The notes under the pieces: model-generated
Seen by the model: only the letters and a program-made list of their open reading frames with translations
The model's database searches: none
Told to the model about the DNA's origin: nothing
NCBI RefSeq assembly: GCF_000003815.2
Contig: NC_049987.1
Coordinates: forward strand, 21,752,052 to 21,816,051
Reading direction: 5' to 3'
DNA length: 64,000 bases
Origin: Branchiostoma floridae
Lineage: Eukaryota; Chordata; Leptocardii; Amphioxiformes; Branchiostomatidae
Program-made: the position numbers and the translations under genes
Shown: positions 45,376 to 57,202 of the stretch, one piece after another
How positions within the stretch are numbered: position 1 is the stretch's first letter
How the letters are laid out: each line of letters starts with the position of its first letter

Positions 45376-47197
45376 TCGGTCGGTGGTGTTTTGATCATTC
45401 GTGAAGCAAAAAATACTGATTGAATAACACATCTAATAGAGCGGCACTTCTATAACCCTGTCCGACTTTCTGGCCACCACTATGCTGACAATAATAGCGT
45501 AATTAATCAGAGGTGACCCAGCTCTGGTCCTGTGGTGGTGTTGTTGCGCCAGACTCGTCTAGTCTCCGTGCGTCTGTGCTGCAGTCCTCTCACGGTCTGG
45601 AGAGCGTCCTTGGCCTGCGGAACACAATCTCTCTCTGGCTTATTGTGCCCACTTCTAGGAACCTGACCTTGTCTCTACCAGACTGGCTACGCTGGCTGTT
45701 ATAGGGAGAATAATTTGTCAGGCTGCAGGGAGTTTTGCTACCAGAGGAGTTGGCCGGCCACTCTTAAAGCCAATTTCACGAATTTTTTGCCGAATTTTAC
45801 TATCCCCGTACCCCCGTAGGACGTCCTGGTGGAGGCTAAGGCTAAGGAAGCCTCGCTTCTGTATGGTACTCGACACGAGTGATTGGTCTTCTATTACCGA
45901 GGAGGAAGCACGCACCTTCTGACGTTCTGCATGTCTCTATGGTCTCAGATCACTGGCTGGTGACGTAAAAAACGCCAGACGCCTCTCTACATGACAGAAA
46001 ACATTGAATATTAAAAAGCTGGACAGACAAATTATGTCTGGGAGCGTATCGTGTAACGTTTTGGCCTTTTGTAGCTCTCCCTTTCATCTTTCTTCAGATG
46101 GCACTCTGCGTTTTACTTTGTTGTCATCGTTGTTGTTTGTATTCGCTTATTTCTGTGCGTATTTCTGTGTGTGTGTTAAGTGTGTGCATTCGTGTGTTTG
46201 TGTTTCTGTCGTCCATTGAAACATACATTGAATGGCATCGATTAAAAGAGATAGAATTCCCACACAAGTCTTTAAATGTCAGAAAACAGGCAACATATTC
46301 TATATAAGTGAGGGACAAACACACACACATACATGCGCGCGCGTTTTGTGTATCTGTGTGTTTGTGTCGTTCATACCAATATATTGAATGACCCCGCTTA
46401 AAGAAATATGAAATTCCTTTACAAATCATTAGATGTCCAAAAGGCAACATATCCTATAGTATATAATAGTAAATGAGGGACTTTTGTGCAGAAAAAAACA
46501 CATGAAAAATCTAATCAGCTAAGAAACGGCTCGATCTCCCATTGTCGAGTAATATTTTCTGCAAGAAATGTAACAGACGGAGAGTTAACAGTAGCGGTAC
46601 ATGAATGCCCAAATGTAATCAAACCACAGAAAAAAACTTTGTTACGCTTCAGGTGATCCGTATGTATGTCGAATACAACCCTACCTCACACGTACAAGTA
46701 GCGACATGTTTAATGTCATGTCAGGTCAATACATCTACAACCCCATGCAAAAAAGAAACTGCACGGTTCCTAAATGATATTTGACAAATGTAGCGTCGCA
46801 AAGTAGACATATACTCAATGTTATTAAGTAAATCACTGTAGGTCCCAATTGATCTAGTCTATTATCAATATTGTAATTAAAATTGTTGTTATAGACATTT
46901 TAGTACTTGACTGTCACTTGTGTTACCTGTTTATTGCCAAAATTGTCACATATATGCAACCGCTGCGCAATTAAAGAACTTCTCCTTATCTTAGCACGCT
47001 CCGTCCACGCTGTGATATGATGTTTCTTACCGTAGTTGATAAAGGGTTAGGGTTTAAGCTTTTGACTCGAGTTCGAACCTGGAAAAAGCAACGACCGTTT
47101 CATGACGAAACGGAAATTTGAAAATCACCTCGCCGAAGATTGCTTTGCAGCGTGACCGGTCATGAAGACTCAAATGTAATCAAACTACAAATTAAGA

Positions 47198-47365
47198 AAA
47201 CCACACACGCACACACGCATACACACACACACACACACGCACAGACGCACACACACACGCACACGCACACGCGCGCACACACACACGCAGACGCACACAC
47301 ACACACGCACACGCACATACACACACGCACACACACACGCACATACATACATACACACACACATG
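47198..47365. repeat. (CA)n microsatellite
   Basis: About 165 bases of ACAC with ACGC interruptions. Frames across it are artefacts. Confidence 0.95.
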
Positions 47366-48530
47366 TTGAGTGAGAGAGAGAGAGATTTGGGAGAGGTAGA
47401 TAGATAGTCAGGTTGGTGTGCAGTACCGCTGTGGGACGCAGTGGGGCAGTAAAGATCGGCGTTTTCAACATGTCTTTACATGATGTGCTATACAAGTTGC
47501 TATAAACATTCTGAATCAAGCAGCTTTATTGCCAAACAGAGCTTAGCACACTAATATCCCCAAACCAATATGAAAATTAAACCATGTCACTCCCCTGACC
47601 GGCCGACTTCCCTTGCGTACTATTGACTCTATTTGTCCAATTCCTACTATTTAGACCACCGATCCGCGGAGCTGGGTAGAGTTCCCTGTGCCCTGCAGCG
47701 GTTAGTGACGTGCGATCTCTCGTCCGACTGACATTCTTATGAAGAATCTCAGGTTGAATCCCCTGTCCGGACCTGCTGACAATACTGTACCACAGACTTC
47801 ACGAGTTTTATCACAACACACGCCTCACAGGCTGTTCTACTGTAACCTAACCACTGCGCCAACCACCCGTGATACAGTATGAGGTGAGTTTTATTCCCTA
47901 AATTGTGGAAAACACGAGATATTTAGTGTAAACCAAGTGTTTGTGCCAAGCTGTACAGATCGACAGCAAACCAGTCCGACCAGTCGCCAAGGACATCTAT
48001 TATATACAATGTAAACTCCGCGTCCTTGGGCCTGCGTTAGGCTTAGGTCCAAATTGTAAAACGGGGCCCTGCCTGGCAGTTCACGGACTGAATGTTTTTC
48101 TTTCGTGCGTGGCCCTTAGGCCACACCGATTTAATTTTATGGATGACATCCTCTGGAGACCCCAAAACTAATGCGCGCGGGCGAAAAACAAAAACAAACC
48201 CAGCAAATAAAAAAATACTGCTAAACCACAGGACCACAAAGCTATCATTATGAATCAAACCACAGAACACAATGTATCAAAAGAAACAATAAGTCTTTAT
48301 TTGCAGGAGGCACATGTAGGTTGTATTAATCATCTTAGCAGACTCATATATTGGCAGGAACGATCAAAGAAGTACACTATTAGAAGGCATACTCGCTGGA
48401 CGTCGAGAGTCTTTCGTACAACTGTACATCCCCTCGCCGATTGTATACGTTACCTATCCACAATAGTGCCCTCCTTTGATGCTGACGGATTTTGATGATG
48501 TACATGTGTTTGTTGTCGTATCATACTATA

Positions 48531-48702
48531 CAAGCAGAGGTTAGGCTCCGGCTGTTTTGACGTTTTTTTAGGCGTTTTTATCGGGCTCTCTATTTTGTAC
48601 TGTTCTCTTTTCGGCCGCGAGACATCAAGAAAACAGTATGAAATAGAAAGCACGATAAAAACGATTTAAAAAACAGCTGGAGCCTAACCTCTATTTGGAG
48701 AG
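48531..48702. mobile_element. MITE, family A (most complete copy)
   Basis: AGCAGAGGTTAGGCTCCGGCTGTTTT at the left and AAAACAGCTGGAGCCTAACCTCT at the right, with inner TTTTTATCGGGCTCTCTATTT-GTACTGTT facing AACAGTATGAAATAGAAAGC-CGATAAAAA. About 170 bases and fully foldback. Confidence 0.85.
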
Positions 48703-49013
48703 TAATCATACCATGGTCATATTGCCAGATTTCCAATTTGTGGCAAAGCAAGGAGCACCATTTACTACAAAACTAGCACGTTTGGGGGAGTTTTCCAACA
48801 AACAGACATATGCTGGCCCTTTGGTTCGGCAATTTCCGGACTTCCGGCGTGGAGCCTCGTAGGATCGGAGGTGAATTTTTTATTTTTTTTTGAGAACAGG
48901 AGAAAACTAATGCGCGCGCGGATGTCATCCATAAAATTAAGTCAGCGTGGCCGTACGTGACGTACGTAAAATAAAAAGATACTTTGTTTACGTAGTGTTT
49001 ATCTATTTCTCAG

Positions 49014-50801
49014 TTACCGCGTGGTTCTCGTGCTGGTTCTAGTGACCACTTTAGCCTCGAGGTCGGACGCTTTGTTCTTTGTCGGACTCAACGGACATTC
49101 CGGTAAGCCTCAAGATCTGCTTTTCCAACATCTAAAACTTTCATTTAGTGTTGAATTTTCAACGTTTCGGCTTCTTAGGCTTGAAGTTAGTCTATAGGAA
49201 TTCTAAGCAGTACTGCTATATGTGTAGTCTGGAATCCTGGGTTCCAGCCTTGTTAGCTTTGGTCCACTCCCGCCTTCGGGAGCGGACCAAAGATAACAAG
49301 GCCGGATTCCAGGCTAAACGTGGGATGTTGCAATAATTATTTTGAGATTTTGTCAGCTGATCGGCTCCGTATTTTGAAGAGCTCACTCTAACTGAGGTCC
49401 GGTCACTTTCGTCTTGCGATTATCGTATATGGCTCGTTCTCATTTAAATGTCGAAAACGTGTCGCCTGAATTTACGACTTGATATTGAGCAAATTATAGA
49501 CAGCATGACTGGTCCCTTTGTTTTTCCACAACCCCTGTAATGTTTCACAAAAGATGCACCATAACATTCATATTGGTTCATGGCTTTGAAGGTTATTATA
49601 GCCTCGGGTGGGATTTAAACCCCTAAAAAATGGCTGTCGCCTGAGAAGATGTGAAGAATTCAAATAGTAGCCAAAAATGGTACAATTCAGTTCCCAAAAT
49701 GATTGTTCGGCAAATGAAACCAGCTACCCAGACCCTCTGTCCGATCACGTCAGATCGCTACCATCACTGATCTTGGAGGCTGTATGAGGAGGTTTATGCC
49801 TGTCGCCAGATTCTGTAACAAACGTTACCACGGTTGCCACGGTTATATTATCCACGTATAAGACTAGAAATTGCCATTTTTGTGACGCTTTACAGTTTTT
49901 CTGGATTTCTAAAGAAACAAAAAAAGGCCATTGACTGCCATTGTATCCCACACTGCTTACAAAATGTTGTACAGAAATGACTGTAACAAACGTTACCATT
50001 ATGTCATGGCTTCTACGCATTCTGTCTGACCCGGTGCAAAATGCTGCCCACTTTTTAAATGTCCCTAGGGACGTCAACTTATGCCTAAATGATGTAGCCA
50101 ATAATGCTAATACTTTTGAAGATAAGGGTTAAGTTTACTGTTGTAACAAACGTTACCGGTAACGTTTGTTACCTGACCTGTAATGCATTACCAATGGGAC
50201 CGAAAATGATAAGTTGCCATTTTTTGGCTATGGTTAAAAGAGGAATTTTCCTAAACAACCTGGTAGTTTTCACTGAAAATAAAGCCGATTTCTTTTTCGA
50301 CCAAAAAAATACTATTTTCGACATTTCAATGAGAACGAGTGATATATGATCGGAAACTGAGGGCAGTGATGGTCATTGATTGAGACAGCCGTACGTGCGT
50401 CGTACGTTGTCCTGTTACTAAAAAGGCTGTCTTAGATACTTGGTGGCGGTTGGTTCTTTCACAGCTTCTTGAACGTTCTACAATATCAAATCGTACGACG
50501 GCCTAGGACGAATGTGACCACGCAGCTATCATTATCCAGACTTGTGGTTCCGCGTAGAAAGAAGAAATGTATAATTATTTTAAATTTTCATTATGGTTTA
50601 CATTCCATGAAGACTGCGGGGTGCTACCCTACGTCTACGGCACGTTCCACATTGGCTGCGTGTATCCTTACACCCGCGGGGAGACCTGCTACTTCCGCTG
50701 CTTCCCGGGGTTTGTCCCCGTCTCTGGGAGTCAGATCATCGTGCCCAGGACGTGCTTGGACGACGGCACCTGGTCTGGGGAGCCACTGAGATGCCGCAGA
50801 G
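49014..50801 (+). CDS. Secreted sushi-domain gene, two linked exons (partial)
   Basis: Exon 49014-49102, after TTTCTCAG, reads RVVLVLVLVTTLASRSDA, a signal-peptide-like core, then LFFVGLNGHS and a phase-1 donor GGTAAG. Exon 50613-50801 begins in matching phase and encodes one sushi/CCP domain (DCGVLPYVYGTFHIGC, CYFRCFPGF, TCLDDGTWSGEPLRC) with four Cys and the usual Trp, ending in a phase-1 donor G|GTACG. The initiator ATG must be in an upstream exon not found, or the first exon is misjudged. Downstream exons are uncertain; the Ig-like piece at 51887-52004 may belong. The two-exon link is inferred from phase and order. Confidence 0.6.
49380..50400. mobile_element. Large degraded foldback element with GTAACAAACGTTAC sites
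   Basis: CGTATATGGCTCGTTCTCATTTAAATGTCGAAAA near 49425 is inverted as TTTTCGACATTTCAATGAGAACGAGTGATATATG near 50315. The interior holds GTAACAAACGTTACC at about 49815, 49983 and 50142, the last directly followed by its inverse. It lies in the intron of the sushi gene. Confidence 0.6.
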
Positions 50802-51210
50802 GTACGAATTCTTTACTGTAGATTCCACTAGTAATGTAGTAACTGAAATTGTTGCAATATAACGTATATGTGTAGTATTAGACTGTACCTTTTGTTGTAT
50901 AAACATTGCCATACACTGTCACTGATGCAATTGTTGCGCAATAAACCATCTATCTATCTATCTATTCTTACAAGCAAAAGATAGAATATGATACCCGATA
51001 CAGTACAAGCCAGCACAACGGATCAACGCACACTTCGTGCAATTAAGCGGCTTCTACTGTACTATCTAAGTGTTTCAAATGCAGGAAGCATTGCTATAAT
51101 GTTTATGTTGTTAATCTTTAAGATAAAACTAGAGACACTCTGCGTATATGTTTGTAATTACATTTATTGTACAATGATGAACAAAAAGAAGGAAGAAAAA
51201 CTATAGAACA

Positions 51211-51296
51211 AATGCTAACACTTTGCTTCCAACACTAAATTAAACTATAGGGACTTACCCGTTTAATTCAGTGTTGGAAGTAAAGTGTTAGCATTT
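51211..51296. mobile_element. Short perfect-arm hairpin (ATGCTAACACTTT)
   Basis: ATGCTAACACTTTGCTTCCAACACT faces AGTGTTGGAAGTAAAGTGTTAGCAT around a 35-base centre containing TATAGGGACTTACCCG. Related sequence at about 12110-12160 (GTAAGTCCCTATAGTGTTAATTCCAGTGTTGG) shows it is a dispersed element. Confidence 0.7.
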
Positions 51297-51886
51297 TTTT
51301 CTATTATCTACTCTACCAACACAGATGAACTTTCATGCTAAGAAAGAAAAATTGTTCATCTATTTCGATCCAATAAAAAGATCGTATGGAAAAGGTTCAT
51401 TCCCAAAGTTTCTGTGTTTTTTTCCTCAGGTTTCTTCTTCTTCTTCGGTAAGAAGTGAACACCCGAACCTCTGCACTGATCTTCCTCAGCAAAAACTACA
51501 GCCAACACAACCACGCTTTGCCAGCGCACTGAACAGTATAAATCTGCACTCTAACACCGAAATGCTACATCACCTGTTTAGAGAACAAACAAACAACATA
51601 TGGGAAGAATTAGAGATGACGTGGTGACTTACGTCCAATATTAAAGTGGGATAATCGTCTTCCACTGTCTCAGAAAAAGAAGTCAAACCCAATAAGTTAC
51701 ATCTTTAAGTTAAACTATAGTAGTCGCTTACTATACTGTTTAGCATTATTTGTCTGTCATTTTTGTGTCACTTGCAACTATCCCTTGGACAAGAATTTGC
51801 AATAAACTTATTATCATTGTATTTACAAACCTTCTCTCACACAGGTGTAATCTCTTATATCATATAGAAATATCCCCCCACTCCAG

Positions 51887-52004
51887 TATCCCTAGAGATT
51901 GCGCTGTACTGGTAGTTGTTGAAGATGCAAATCCGGACCATGCAGGCATGTATAACTGTCAATATCTGCCAGAAACGTATCAACGGAATTTTGTCCACAT
52001 CTGA
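51887..52004 (+). CDS. Possible terminal exon with an Ig-like end
   Basis: After a polypyrimidine stretch and CACTCCAG the sequence reads IPRDCAVLVVVEDANPDHAG then MYNCQYLPETYQ and a TGA. The D-x-G-x-Y-x-C pattern is the hallmark of the last third of an Ig domain. The upstream Ig strands were not found, so it could be a chance frame or a decayed exon. The link to the sushi exons is only by position and strand. Confidence 0.3.
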
Positions 52005-52840
52005 TCGTTTAGAATGTTATGTAGCACACCTGGTTCGTTTCTTAGTGAACAAACATAAATAAATACAGACAAGATGTCGACGCACTCAAGTCAACTTAAA
52101 TTGGCGCCGCTATCGAACATGAACAGAATTAAACTAACACAGGCATATCGATACATAAACGGACAGATACATGTATGCAGTTATAAATAACATCAGGGTC
52201 TTAGGGTCTTATTTACCCGTGATCCCCCCCCCCCCCTCTAGGTGTTTCTAGCAGGACACTGATAAAGATATAACAGTCTGAAGTTCATGTTCATGTTACA
52301 TCTGGTCATTTAGAACGTTCTGAAGTTCGTTGTATTAAGTTCACGACCACTCATGTGGGCCGCAACACACACGTGCTGAGCTGGTGTAGCATGTGAAACC
52401 TGCGTAGGCCAGCAGCAGTTTATTTTTCAATATCCGCTAAAACTACCGACCAAATTCTGTCAATGTTTGAAGTCCATGGCAATATGTTACATCCGATCAT
52501 TGATAATGTTCTGCAATACATGTCACTTCATTGCCATGCTACATTAGCCTGGGTAGCATCCGGATAAAAGTTCGCCCCTATGTTCGTTTCTGTGTTAAGA
52601 CCAAGCAGCGCCCTCTTCCAAAATTTGGACGGTTCCAGACTTTATTAGAAATGTCAAGGTTTCCAGACAGAATAGTAGAGAAGCGACTTTAAAATGTATA
52701 GTAATACTAGTTGTCGGAGCTAGAAGCAGCAACTGTATATTGTGTATAGTGAACGTCGGGGCGAACTACTACCTGAATGGTACCCAGGCTAATGCTACAC
52801 CTAATCATTTAGAATGTCCTGTAGTACACGTAGTTCGTTG
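52005..52840. other. Intergenic, with a family C MITE at about 52545-52796
   Basis: TTAGCCTGGGTAGCATCCGG and TGAATGGTACCCAGGCTAA are its termini, and inner GTTCGCCCCTA faces CGGGGCGAACT. The rest shows poly-C at 52226-52236 and repeated AGAACGTTCTG / TTCGTTG pieces resembling 52800-52845. No coding exon. Confidence 0.65.
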
Positions 52841-52848
52841 CCCGAAGT

Positions 52849-54218
52849 TCAGGGCCACTCCTGCGGCCCGCAGCACACACGACACAGACTCCGCTGGTAC
52901 AGCATGAAGCGCGCGTAGGACAGCGGCAGGTGGATGCCGGACAGCAGGGCCTCGGCACAGCCGTGACAGCAATCACAGCACGCGATGAAGGGCAGGAACA
53001 GCACGTACAGCACCTAGAGGTGCAGAGAAGAGTTGGAGAAATCGTAATGTAGATCGGATTCATTGTTCAAGTTACCGAAATCTTTCGCACCGAAGTCGTC
53101 CCTCATGATCAGTAAGACACCTGGAGACACATGATTATCGTAGCCTAGAGTCCAGCTTTGTTCGCTTTAGTCCGCCAACGGCTTAGCGACCTTCGGGAGC
53201 GGACTATAGCGAACGAGGTTGGGTTCCAGGCTATGATTCCCGTACGTTTACGAGCTTATATTCAGCCTGTCACCCAAGCTTGAGAAATGGGTCAAATCTA
53301 TAGCTACTTTACGAAGACTTTAAATGGACAGTATCTGTAGCGAGAAGACGGGATGGATACTGGGGTCTGTCCAGATGTGCGAAATTGGCAAGAACCTATC
53401 AGTTCTGAACTCAAACTCGCAATCCACAGGTTTTATCAATCTCCTTGCTTATAATTCACTTGGTTTTAGATAGCATTGTATGACATCAAAACCTTTTGAA
53501 TAAAACAATAAATGGAATGAGATAGACTAAAACAAATAAAGAAACAGAAATCACTTTAAAGAACGAACTCACTTTGCAGTTAAAACTAACCGAAAACTAC
53601 TTGTTTTATCTGACCCCTGGCACTCAAAGTTTCCGTAGGATTAGAAAACACATGAAGACAAGTGCCGTGAATTATTGGCAAAAGTAAACCGGATTACTTT
53701 CCAAGCAGAGGTTGAGTCGCGAAGATATAGTCACGGTAGTCTATAGCTAAGGGCACAACCCGCCGTACGTGCAAATACGTGCTGTCTAGGTGCCAAAACG
53801 TAGCAATCTTTTCCGGGGATCCGTAAGTGGTAAGTACCGCCGACGTACGAACTCGTAGGGAATCCGACGGATTTTGGAACACGCAGACACGCCGTAGAAC
53901 TTTACGTTATTTACGCGGATTCGCCCTCCGTACGTGCCAGTACGGGCGACGCGTCTGCCCTGTACAGCCTGAACGTTATTAGAAATACGTGGCGGACGCG
54001 ACGTGGCCTTCCCAAAAAACGTACGGACAAATTGCACGCACGGCGGGTTGTGCCCTTAGCTTCTACTTGTAGAGTAAAACCGGATATACTATGAGTGCTT
54101 TACCCACCGACAGCCATAGCGCCAGCGGGATGCCCACCAGCACGATAACGAAGAACCAGAAGACGGCCCACAGCCAGCCGCAGGTGCAGCGGCAGCAGGT
54201 ACGGCAGCACTCGCACAT
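52849..54218 (-). CDS. Small Cys-rich membrane protein, 91 aa, two exons
   Basis: Exon 54218-54108 (ATG to a GTGGGT donor, 111 nt, phase 0) joins exon 53013-52849 (after CCTCTAG, 165 nt with TGA). The protein starts MCECCRTCCRCTCGW, continues with a hydrophobic helix (LWAVFWFFVIVLVGIPLALW) and a second one (VLYVLFLPFIACC), then DCCHGCAEALLSGIHLPL and ends CRVCCGPQEWP. It has sixteen Cys, many next to the membrane and therefore candidates for palmitoylation. I do not recognise the family. Support comes from high GC codon-like sequence in an AT-rich area, clean splice borders and a frame preserved across the intron. The first exon is too short to stand out as an open frame on its own. Confidence 0.62.
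53140..53236. mobile_element. Foldback element in the intron of the Cys-rich gene
   Basis: TAGCCTAGAGTCCAGCTTTGTTCGCTTTAGTCCGC faces GCGGACTATAGCGAACGAGGTTGGGTTCCAGGCTA. It is a sibling of 49229-49318, which shares GGAGCGGAC and the CCAGGCTA end. Confidence 0.75.
53746..54060. mobile_element. Foldback MITE with GCTAAGGGCACAACCCGCCGT termini
   Basis: GCTAAGGGCACAACCCGCCG on the left is inverted as CGGCGGGTTGTGCCCTTAGC on the right (20 of 20). Inner GTACG-rich segments (CCGTACGTGCAAATACG, GTACGTGCCAGTACGGGCG) are also inverted. About 315 bases, no coding capacity, in the intron of the Cys-rich gene, 48 bases from its first exon. Confidence 0.85.
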
Positions 54219-55714
54219 GGCGCTGGGAGGGCGGCATCGGGAGTTACTTCTTAATTAGACCACTTGGTATATGTAATATTGGTGGCTAGCAATTCATCAG
54301 GGTTTGGAACCTTAAACAATATCTTGGCGAGCTAAAATCAAGAGAAGCTAGACTGGTGCACAGCACAGAAGAAACGCGGACAAAAGGACTAACAGATGTG
54401 CCCTCGGTGGCAGGGACTGTCCTTAGCCATAGTCGAAGGGTTGGTATCAATTAGGACTTTACCATGGTCAATACTGACCTAAGGAGGCCTAGTATACTTC
54501 AGGGGGCTGCATTTGTTTGTAGATGTTGGGCGCTGTACTTTTAGCACTGCCACACTTTGAACAGGTTAAAGAACCCATCAAAGTTCTCAGCAGAGTAACA
54601 AACTCGCCAACTCCTAGTGCAAAACTGGTGTTTGATGTTATACTGTAATCTACTATTCAATTTAGCTTTATAAAAATATATACTCAAGGTTTGCTTCAAG
54701 CTTGGTTTAACAAAAGCAGATTGCTGATCCAAAAATTTCCTATGTAGGGTTTCCCCATACCTTAAAATACAAAAAAAAGCCCATTTGATTACTACAGCTA
54801 AGACTAATTAAGTAACAAAGCAATCCTTACCTTCAAATATCTGACAGTCTTGCTCCCTAGAATGCGACAAAACTTTACTGTGAAGGCTGCACTGAACAAA
54901 TTACACTCGATGATGCCATAGCAGCAATAACAACCCAACAGAAATCCCCAACAACACGGTTTCTCCATCATCAACAAACGCAGCAGACACCTCACACAAG
55001 AGCTGGCTGTTTTCCACTTCCACTTGAGGCCATTGTTGGAGAGGCTGTTGTTGTGAACTACTACTTGAATCCATTATTTAAGAAAACAAGGAGACGTGAA
55101 GGTGGAGTTAAGTCAGTGCTGTTGTAAGAACACTTAAGGTACCTGTTAGAATAACTCCAGTGTCCTTAACTACATACTAGAAAGGTGTAAACAAACCAAC
55201 GTCACGAAGGAACCATAGATACGCATTCAGTGATACACACAGACACAGACACATACAAACACATACAGAGATACACAGACAAGCACACCAACATACGTAG
55301 ACACCCACACTGACAGCATGGATCTGATTGACTAACTTTACACCTAGGTACCTCTTCTTTGCAGAATACCCATTTCCCAACATATTATCAATAAATAGGA
55401 AACAAAAGTCCCCCTCCTAACCATAGTTTACTAGACTATGTATGTAGACTAAGTATGTAATGAACATGGTACATGTGTAATACAGAAAAATGGACTTTTA
55501 ATATAACAACTTTAAATATCAATTTGAAATACATGTATATAGTATTAGAGGAAATCTAGTGTGAATAATATGGAGCTACAGTCTTTCCATTTTTGTCTTT
55601 ATTGATATTGATATTGAAGTTTAATGCATATTCATGCACCCTTGGGGCTAAATGCAGTAAGTCATATACAAGGAGATTGATAGGTAAGCTATTCTATTCT
55701 ATCTAAAAGCCTAA
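54219..55714. other. Upstream of the Cys-rich gene and downstream of STN1
   Basis: No coding exon supported. The Cys-rich gene promoter should lie near 54220-54500. TTTATT at 55598-55603 (AATAAA on the minus strand) is a candidate polyadenylation signal for STN1, about 110 bases past its stop codon. Confidence 0.5.
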
Positions 55715-57202
55715 CTAGAATGCTATATAGTAGTTCTCTGACGTGCTGATGACGTCACTCTGTGACTCCAGCTTGTCTAAGATGTGAACCACAACGTTGG
55801 GGCCGACACCAGAAAACCTGGGGTTGGTCCGTAAGCAGTCCAGCACATGCCGATAGTGGCACCCTGACTCCGAGTACTTTGGATTCTGACTCTCTCGCCT
55901 CACAATTTCCAAGACATTTGACTCCAGGGTCTCATCCCTGTCAACAACCACATACAGGTTGTCCTTGTCGGTCCTTTTGTACACCAAACCCAGGTCCTCT
56001 AGACCCCCAACTGCCTGAGTAAAGAGAGAGTTGACTTGTTTCGCCGTCATCGCAGACTCGTTTTCCTTTCGTGCCTTCTCTACAACGGCCATAAGACTGT
56101 CCACTGTGGCAAGCTCCTTGATTTCAAAATTTAAGACAGTGCTGCTTGTGTTGAGAAAGTCTGCAATGGCGTCTTGCAGGGATTTCACAACCCCTGCCCC
56201 TGTACAGTCACCACTGTCCCCATTCCCTCTCTGGAATGGTACATCGTAGAAGTCCTGATACAACTGGAGCTGCTTCATCGTCCTGTTGATCTCTATCGAG
56301 CATGTTGGGTCGTCAACGTGGCGGAAATATGCTGCGCCAACTTCCCTCCGACCACGGTACAACTTGATTCGTCCCCGCACATGTAACAGGTCTCCAAGTC
56401 TCGCCGGCTGCTTCAGCTGACGGACACATTTCTTAATCTCCCGCCTCTTTAGGGCTAAGAAATCCGCAAACTCCTTTTCTGCTGAGTCAGCGGATGTTGA
56501 TGCTCCAGTTGTGGAATAATCAGTATCATCCATTGAATCTTCACCTGTAGTGGACTGGACTCTGGGTTTCCAGCAGGTGCAGCCAATCACACCTGTATGG
56601 GGATGGAAAGGTGGTCTAGTGGTTAGGGCTGTTGACTTGGAATATAAAGGTGCTGGGTTCGAATCCCAGCAAGCCTCAATTTTGTGCCCTTTGGAAAGGC
56701 ACTAATAATCATAACATTAGACTTAGTTGGTAAGTATATGATTACATATCTCCAAGCCAGAGATCCTGTGACAGGACGGCAACACCTTGAGTGGACTGAA
56801 CCTTACATGCAGTTGAGTCTTACACATTGCTTGTACTTACTACACACTACATATTAAGCTTGTTTGTTACACCTGAAGAGGTTTACCGATTATGGGAAAC
56901 AAACAGACAAGACAAACACCTGTTCCGTCATCGATGGCATAGTTAAACAGTTTCTCCCTCTCCTCCACCCTCACCACCCAGCCCAGCAGGTCCACACGGC
57001 TGACTGGATGGTTCCTGTAGGCAAACACGTTCATCGCGGGGTGGCCGGGATAGGTGTCCATTTCTAAGACATCTCGGACAAACATCTTGACGTAGGCGCG
57101 GTGCAGAGGATCCAGCCCCCAGTACATCTGTGGGAGGTAAGGGAGGGACTTCTCCTTGTGGACTCCTGGAGATCTCTGGAGAGTGGATGGGGACTCTGCC
57201 AC
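55715..57202 (-). CDS. STN1: CST complex subunit STN1 (OBFC1)
   Basis: Two minus-strand exons join in phase: 57202-56920 and 56592-55715 (stop at 55715-55717). STN1 works with CTC1 and TEN1 at telomeres, binding single-stranded DNA and promoting C-strand fill-in by polymerase alpha. The first exon holds YWGLDPLHRAYVKMFVRDVL and the start of the OB fold (HPVSRVDLLGWVVRVEER, then DDGTG); the second continues VIGCTCWKP and LGDLLHVRGRIKLYRGRREV, followed by the two winged-helix regions and the end LDKLESQSDVISTSENYYI, as in vertebrate STN1. The start is not settled: the frame is open to the left of 57202 without an ATG there, so the first Met is either in an upstream exon or the one in LPQMYWGLD. 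A SINE lies in the intron. Confidence 0.93.
56605..56790 (+). mobile_element. tRNA-derived SINE in the STN1 intron
   Basis: GGTCTAGTGGTTAGGGC is an A-box-like and GGGTTCGAATCCC a B-box sequence, with a T-arm (CTGGG/CCCAG) intact. The acceptor stem and anticodon arm do not pair, and a TTTTGTGCCCTTTGGAAAGGCAC tail follows as in the other SINEs. So it is not a functional tRNA gene. Confidence 0.75.

Larger units (their letters stand above)
45376..49013. other. Intergenic, repeats and microsatellites
   Basis: No coding exon supported. Contents: a relict of the lectin-exon repeat (45780-45845), a two-copy tandem duplication (about 46200-46315 and 46363-46482, sharing GGCAACATAT-CTATA and AATGAGGGAC-like ends), a CA microsatellite, a tRNA-like SINE trace at about 47690-47800, a partial family B MITE (48022-48120) and a family A MITE (48531-48702). 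Confidence 0.55.

Noticed and set aside
53694-54037. Minus-strand frames of 62-83 codons
   Set aside because: They lie wholly inside the foldback MITE at 53746-54060.
56615-56690. Possible tRNA gene
   Set aside because: B-box and T-arm look good, but acceptor and anticodon stems do not pair and a SINE tail follows.
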